A stretch of DNA of 64,000 nt. Origin: Trichomonas vaginalis G3. Lineage: Eukaryota; Parabasalia; Trichomonadida; Trichomonadidae. Position 1 is the stretch's first letter, and each line of letters begins with the position of its first letter. The position numbers and the translations under genes were made by a program. This document shows positions 59,374-64,000 of this stretch, one piece after another. The notes under the pieces are model-generated. The model did no database searches. It saw only the letters and a list, made by a program, of their open reading frames with translations, and was not told where the DNA came from. Location: NCBI RefSeq assembly GCF_026262505.1, contig NC_067203.1, positions 19,511,411 through 19,575,410 on the forward strand, read 5' to 3'.

Positions 59374-59853
59374 ATGAGTGAATCAAAATTCGTGACTGTG
59401 AATCAATTAATGGATAAACTTTCACCAATTCTCACCCAGGTTAAACAAGTAGACGTTTATTTTGATGATTGCATACAAAGTTTATTTTATAAAGGTAAGT
59501 TTAATATTAAACCTATTGCTTTTGCATTTGATGGTAAATTAATCGAAAATTCAAAAATTTGGGAATTAATTCCGGATATTGAATTTATAACAAATATTAA
59601 GGATAAATGGTTTAAACAACAAAACCACCTCACTAAAGTTCTTTGTAGATTAATGATTAAAACTGAGGAAAAAGAATTTAACGGGTTTAAATATCATCCA
59701 TGTAAAATTTTAGAACTTGGTAACGAAAAACTTCAGAAAAAATTAAACGATAGACTATCAAAAGATAAAGTTGAAAGAGTAAATAAACTCGCTAAAGGTA
59801 ATGGTAATGGTAATGATGAAGATGAATTTGATGAGTTCAACATTGAACTTTAA
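59374..59853 (+). CDS. Polinton 159-residue protein with acidic tail
   Basis: Starts MSESKFVTVNQLMDKLSPIL. Residues 1-140 look like a compact mixed domain (QVDVYFDDCIQSLFYKGKF; FIPIAFAFDG-like strands), followed by a Gly/Asn linker and the acidic end NGNDEDEFDEFNIEL. An OB-like body with an acidic tail ending in hydrophobic residues is the layout of phage single-strand-binding proteins such as T7 gp2.5, so an SSB role in protein-primed replication is possible. This is inference from layout alone. Only the last bases of a similar gene are seen in Polinton 1's right end. Confidence 0.55.
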   Translation: MSESKFVTVNQLMDKLSPILTQVKQVDVYFDDCIQSLFYKGKFNIKPIAFAFDGKLIENSKIWELIPDIEFITNIKDKWFKQQNHLTKVLCRLMIKTEEKEFNGFKYHPCKILELGNEKLQKKLNDRLSKDKVERVNKLAKGNGNGNDEDEFDEFNIEL

Positions 59854-59857
59854 GAAA

Positions 59858-60226
59858 CTAATGATTATTTGAATTTATGAAATCAATTATTTGATTCATT
59901 CTTTCTTCAATCTCTTCTATTCTTTTTGTTAAATCATCTATTTTCATTAATGAGGTGATTCTTGATTGAGGAATAGATTTCAAACTAACCACTCCTTTTA
60001 TTTTTGAAATTTTGAATCCATCAACTTTAAACATTTTATTCAATTTACACGTTGTCAATTCTTCAAATAATTTTTTATTATTAGCATAATAGTCATTAAA
60101 TTCTTCAACAGATGAAAAAATTTTTATTTCAGTAATTGGTTTAACAACGTTTATTTTTTGTTGAACATTTTCACTTTCATTTATTTCTTCCTCCTCTGTT
60201 TCATTTATTTTTAAAATCGGTTTCAT
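59858..60226 (-). CDS. Polinton acidic coiled-coil protein, second copy
   Basis: The same 122-residue protein as at 57736-58104, on the opposite strand because Polinton 2 is inverted. It converges with the 159-residue gene with four bases between stops. No differences were noticed. Confidence 0.55.
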   Translation of the reverse strand: MKPILKINETEEEEINESENVQQKINVVKPITEIKIFSSVEEFNDYYANNKKLFEELTTCKLNKMFKVDGFKISKIKGVVSLKSIPQSRITSLMKIDDLTKRIEEIEERMNQIIDFINSNNH

Positions 60227-60292
60227 TTATCATTAAATAAAAATTAGAATATAAGTGATGAAATATATTTTTTAATTAATATTAAATCAGAA

Positions 60293-60529
60293 ATGGCGGC
60301 AGGATTCTTTAAAAAATTATGGGATGGAATTAAGAAAGCTGCGGGTTGGGTTCATAAAAAGATTATTAAACCCGTTGCAAACTTTTTGGCACCAGTAGCG
60401 AAAACGGCAGGAACTATCATAGGTGGAGTATTAGGTACTAAAGCAGGTAATCCGGCGATGGGAGCACAAGCAGGTAACGCAATTGGTGGAATTGCTGAAG
60501 GAATACTTAATAAAATAGGGGGTAGATAG
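60293..60529 (+). CDS. Amphipathic pVI-like protein B, second copy
   Basis: The same 78-residue protein as at 57433-57669 (MAAGFFKKLWDGIKK start, Gly/Ala-rich helix). Open throughout and conserved in both Polintons. Confidence 0.65.
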   Translation: MAAGFFKKLWDGIKKAAGWVHKKIIKPVANFLAPVAKTAGTIIGGVLGTKAGNPAMGAQAGNAIGGIAEGILNKIGGR

Positions 60530-60549
60530 TGGAAAAATAAATATTATTT

Positions 60550-60764
60550 TTATCTTAGTATCGGTTGAAGTCTTTGATAAACTTTTTCTCCTTTATTTAA
60601 AATTTCTCTTATTGGGGCAGCTTTTGGTGTTATTGATTCAGCAACGTCACTAATTGCTTCTTTATTCTTAAATATCCAATTTGCCCCTTCTTCAATGTTT
60701 CCCAAACTTTACTCGCTCCTCTTTTTACTCTATCCCACAGTTTCTTAAATATACCTGCAGCCAT
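60550..60764 (-). pseudogene. Amphipathic pVI-like protein A, second copy
   Basis: Counterpart of 57197-57412, on the opposite strand. The start MAAGIFKKLWDRVKRG is kept; this copy appears broken. Confidence 0.6.
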
Positions 60765-60833
60765 AGTTGATTATTTCATTAAAATTAAAAATTCATTTTC
60801 ATCTTTTAATTTTGATTTTTTATTTATTAATAA

Positions 60834-62472
60834 ATGACGACTAACTATTTGGTGCCAAACACTAAACCGATTAATGGAAATGTATTTCATTCATTCGAAA
60901 AGATAAATGAAATATTCGCAAAGAATGACGGTAGAAGATATTATAGAGAACTTGAAAGTTCATGCTATGACTCTGATGCTCCATATTTTGATGATAAACA
61001 AACTCATTTAAGAATTACAAATCCAGCTCATGATGTGAACCAATTAGGTGACACATATATTAAACGCAAAGTTAAAGCAACTCTAGTTTCAAATAAAGCT
61101 TTCACATGTGATGCCGCTTTTAAATGCATGCGTTTATTCGTTGGTTACAAATCATCAAATCAAAGCTTTAAACAATTAGAAGTAGAAACCGAAAGAGGTG
61201 ATGCCGGTTATCTTCAGATGGATTGCGCCCGTGAATCTTTCGCATTTGCAACATATAAACCAAAATCAGAAAGGAAAGTTAAAAAGTTTGTTCATTCGTT
61301 ATATAATAATGTTCAAAAATATGATAACTCAGTATGTGGTAAATATATTGACCCTTCAGAAGTTTTCAAGAAAGCAAATGAAGAAGTTGATGTCACTTTT
61401 GATATGATTATTCCGGTAAATGATTTGTTAGCATTTCAGGCGTTCGATGATTATCCTAAATCATTTGGTGATATCATTCTTAAATATTATGTTTTCAGGG
61501 ATACTTTAGTATTTTGTCAGGTTGACCCGTTAAGAGTTGCTGATTTACAAAATTACGTTTATGAAAAGATAACTGATGAAAATTATGAAAGATTATGAAT
61601 CATGTTTATAAATATGATCGCAAATTCCAACAAATCGGACTTCCTGCCAAATTAATTACAAGCTTAGCCGCTACATCTGCTGACGCAACAGTTGATGACG
61701 TTATTATTTCATGCACAAAGATGGAAGTTTTAGAGGATAAATGCATTACACCAGGATACGGTTTAATTGAAGAATCAGTTAAAGCAATACCACGTTTATT
61801 CAGTAAGGAAGATCCATTCATGATTCCAGCTCAACATATTGACGTTCGTTCACTAAATGGAGGTTGCATCACTCCTGAAGGTATTAGCTCAGATTTCTCA
61901 TACGCTCTTCATAATGTTACAGATGTTGTGTTAGCATTTCCGAAGAATGCAATGCAAAGAACAGTTTTAGAAAATCCAATGCTTCGAGGTCTTCAGGTCA
62001 CTATAGATTCCAGAAACTTCCCCGATCAAGCGATGACCACAGTGGTGACATATTCTTTACACGTATGCTTCAAGCTTCTGATTTAGATGGAGTGAATGAA
62101 TGCACAGAAGAATACGAGGACTCATTAACTAGACCACTGAATGCAGATGATGGCACGCCATTAGCTAGAACATGGAAAGACCAAACTTCATTCTTATGCA
62201 CTATTCCAGTTCAACGTGATGGAGCGGGTATATTCTTTGATGGATTAGAAACTTTCAACTCACAAGTTACAGTACAAGTGAAAGCTTATCCAATCATTCA
62301 GGGTGAAAATGACACTTACTGTTCAAAGGTGACAAATCCTCCTCAGGTTTGGTTTACTAGGACTACATATTGGACATGGACACCGGACGAAGGTTTGAAA
62401 TATCATCCAACAGGTACACCACCACAGTATAGAAGTTCATATGATGAAATATTGATGAATAGAAATGTTTAA
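60834..62472 (+). pseudogene. Polinton major capsid protein region, second copy
   Basis: Counterpart of 55488-57127, starting MTTNYLVPNTKPINGNVF and nearly identical at DNA level. Probable double jelly-roll hexon by gene order. Broken about twice. Confidence 0.7.
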
Positions 62473-62496
62473 AATTATAAATTTATTTTTGATTAA

Positions 62497-63323
62497 ATGG
62501 ATTTAAATTCATCCACCCCTTATGAAGAATTAGCAGGAGTATATAATACATACGTAGATGATATGATTAATGAAGCATTGAGTGATAATAGAAATGCTCT
62601 ATCTAAGGAAAAATTAATGAAAATTCCATATTCTGAATGTTACTTAAATTCAATCACTGCAGCAATTGGTAAACAAATAAAGGTAAAACATTAACGATAT
62701 TAAAACAAATTATCATTATTGCTAACACTTCCCCCTATTCACATGTGTTAATTTATATCAACCGTTCAGGTTCACCTTCAGATGATACATTTGAATCTTT
62801 AAAGCATTTAATCAAAATTCCAATTATTTATTTATCACAAGAAGAAGCAGAAGATTATTTAAAAAACTTTTTAATGTATAAAGAATTATATAATACAATC
62901 AAGAAGCAAGGATTAGAGGATAAAATTATTGATAAACAACGGGATGAATTATTTGAAACACTTTCTATTTCAAATTTTGATAGAGAATTTTTGCATTCAC
63001 TCATTTTTCTAGATGATGCAGTGAAATCAAAACTAATAACAAATGAGAAATCATATTTTAATCAGTTATTAACTCAATGTCGACACATTCAGTGTTCATT
63101 CTTCATGGCTGTTCAATACTTCAAAGCATTAAGCACAAACATTAAATCAAATCTATCAACCCTTTTCATTTTCAGTGGGTTTAGTCGTCAACAGTTGAAC
63201 GTTATGCTTTATCAAGTGAATTTACCAATGAGCATTAATGAACTTTACACACAATATCAGCAATTAGGTGAACATGGAAAAATAATAGTTGATTTAAATA
63301 AAGGAAGTGTTAAATTTGATTAA
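62497..63323 (+). pseudogene. Polinton packaging ATPase, second copy
   Basis: Counterpart of 54636-55463, with the same FtsK/HerA-type motifs and a few silent or mild differences (for example IDDM/VDDM). Broken about once. Confidence 0.75.
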
Positions 63324-63363
63324 CTTTTTATAATTAATTTTTATTTTTTATTTATAATTAAAC

Positions 63364-64000
63364 ATGACAGAAATAGCAAATCTTCTACAGGTTCCATTAA
63401 AACAAGGACAAACAAAAAGGGTGCATATAATAGAACTATGAAAGTTCCTGATGGAATGAAAGAATTAGTTCATATTGTTGCTGGTCTTCAAAAAGATGTT
63501 AAACAAATGAGAAACGTTTTAACATTACCAGAAGCTCAAGCATATGCCAAACGTCAAGGTCCAAATTGGGAAGCACACGAAGCAGACATTACGGGTCCAA
63601 ATGGAAAACCTGATGGTATAAATGAAGTTTTCGTTACTGATGGTCAAGGTAATATTAAAGTCATAAATGGTTATAAATTAACTATACTGATTATCCTAAA
63701 CGTAAAGCATATAATGAACGTTATCCTATGCAATTTGATGAAAATGGAAAAGCTGTTAAACAATACATTGGAGAAGGTGAAAATGGTCCAATTAATTCAT
63801 ACCGTCATAATCCATATTCTTATTTCAATGAAGAATTAAATGCTATTGAAGAGGGACCGGATGGATTACCACGATATTCTAACCAGTTTGATGGTCAATA
63901 TGCAAATATTAGACCTGAAATTTCAGCTAAGAAATTCTTTAAAGTTGCTTTATTCGATCCAGTTTTCGCAAATGTTAAAGATGAACTTAAACAGCAATTC
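63364..64000 (+). pseudogene. Polinton conserved protein, second copy, partial
   Basis: Counterpart of 53697-54595 ([10 protein letters not shown] start); continues past the window edge. Appears broken about twice in the visible part. Confidence 0.55.

Larger units (their letters stand above)
58530..64000. mobile_element. Polinton 2 (Maverick), partial, inverted, broken
   Basis: Starts at AGTAGTAGGATATGATGGG, six bases after Polinton 1 ends, and runs off the window. Its genes (TIR protein, a 159-residue protein, 122-residue protein, amphipathic proteins, capsid, ATPase, MTEIANLL protein) correspond to the right end of Polinton 1 in reverse, so the two lie capsid end to capsid end. Near identity with Polinton 1 makes it young. 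The visible part has about four or five breaks. Confidence 0.92.

Overview
The window looks like nuclear DNA from a trichomonad (Parabasalia, Trichomonas/Tritrichomonas type). Seen in the sequence: AT-rich DNA, dense intron-poor genes on both strands, very short 5' leaders with Inr-like TCATTA motifs just upstream of ATG (histones H3 and H4), stop codons often set in TAAA, BspA-type leucine-rich-repeat genes, ankyrin-repeat genes, several Rab GTPases, a small R2R3 Myb factor, a mariner element and two large Polintons (Mavericks). Species cannot be fixed from the sequence alone.

Bases 1-36,890 are host chromosome. In order: a BspA-like gene leaving the left edge, ribosomal protein eL31, a Swi5-like recombination mediator, a CDC50-family flippase subunit, a BBIP1-like BBSome subunit, an inverted-repeat element carrying a run of five abutting hairpins, a BspA-like gene that lacks its start, tRNA-Lys(CTT), an unknown gene, the NatA subunit Naa15, an ankyrin gene cut into repeat-sized pieces by 37-bp minisatellite spacers, a second tRNA-Lys inside an inverted duplication, the axonemal ruler protein CCDC39, a two-domain saposin-like protein, a 1712-residue unknown protein, a small 8-bp-TSD MITE, a membrane ankyrin protein, a divergent H4/H3 pair, a TPR protein with an SGNH-like C-terminal domain, a small coiled-coil protein, a Rab with an unusual G3 motif, a cyclin, a Myb factor and a Rab5-like GTPase.

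Bases 36,893-64,000 are almost all mobile DNA. A non-coding TA-flanked inverted-repeat element (36,893-38,162) sits 10 bases from Polinton 1 (38,173-58,523, about 20.35 kb). Polinton 1 holds a TIR-encoded repeat protein, a protein-primed DNA polymerase with an HNH-like module, an integrase, a tail-fibre-like protein, a packaging ATPase, a major capsid protein and two short amphipathic proteins resembling membrane-lytic capsid proteins. It has itself been hit by a mariner (inside polB) and by a 1.49-kb non-autonomous element that contains a further inverted repeat. Polinton 2 starts at 58,530, only six bases after Polinton 1 ends, lies in inverted orientation (capsid end to capsid end) and runs off the right edge. 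The copies are nearly identical where they overlap, so both are young, but both are broken in several places.

The least explained structures are the hairpin array (4,412-4,751), the interrupted ankyrin gene (12,206-15,142), the palindromic Polinton-Polinton junction, and the fibre-like and pVI-like proteins of the Polinton. Promoter-scale patterns also recur: an AAAAGTGACA motif near five host gene starts, and E2F-like GGCGGG motifs at the histone pair, the Myb gene and the mariner transposase.
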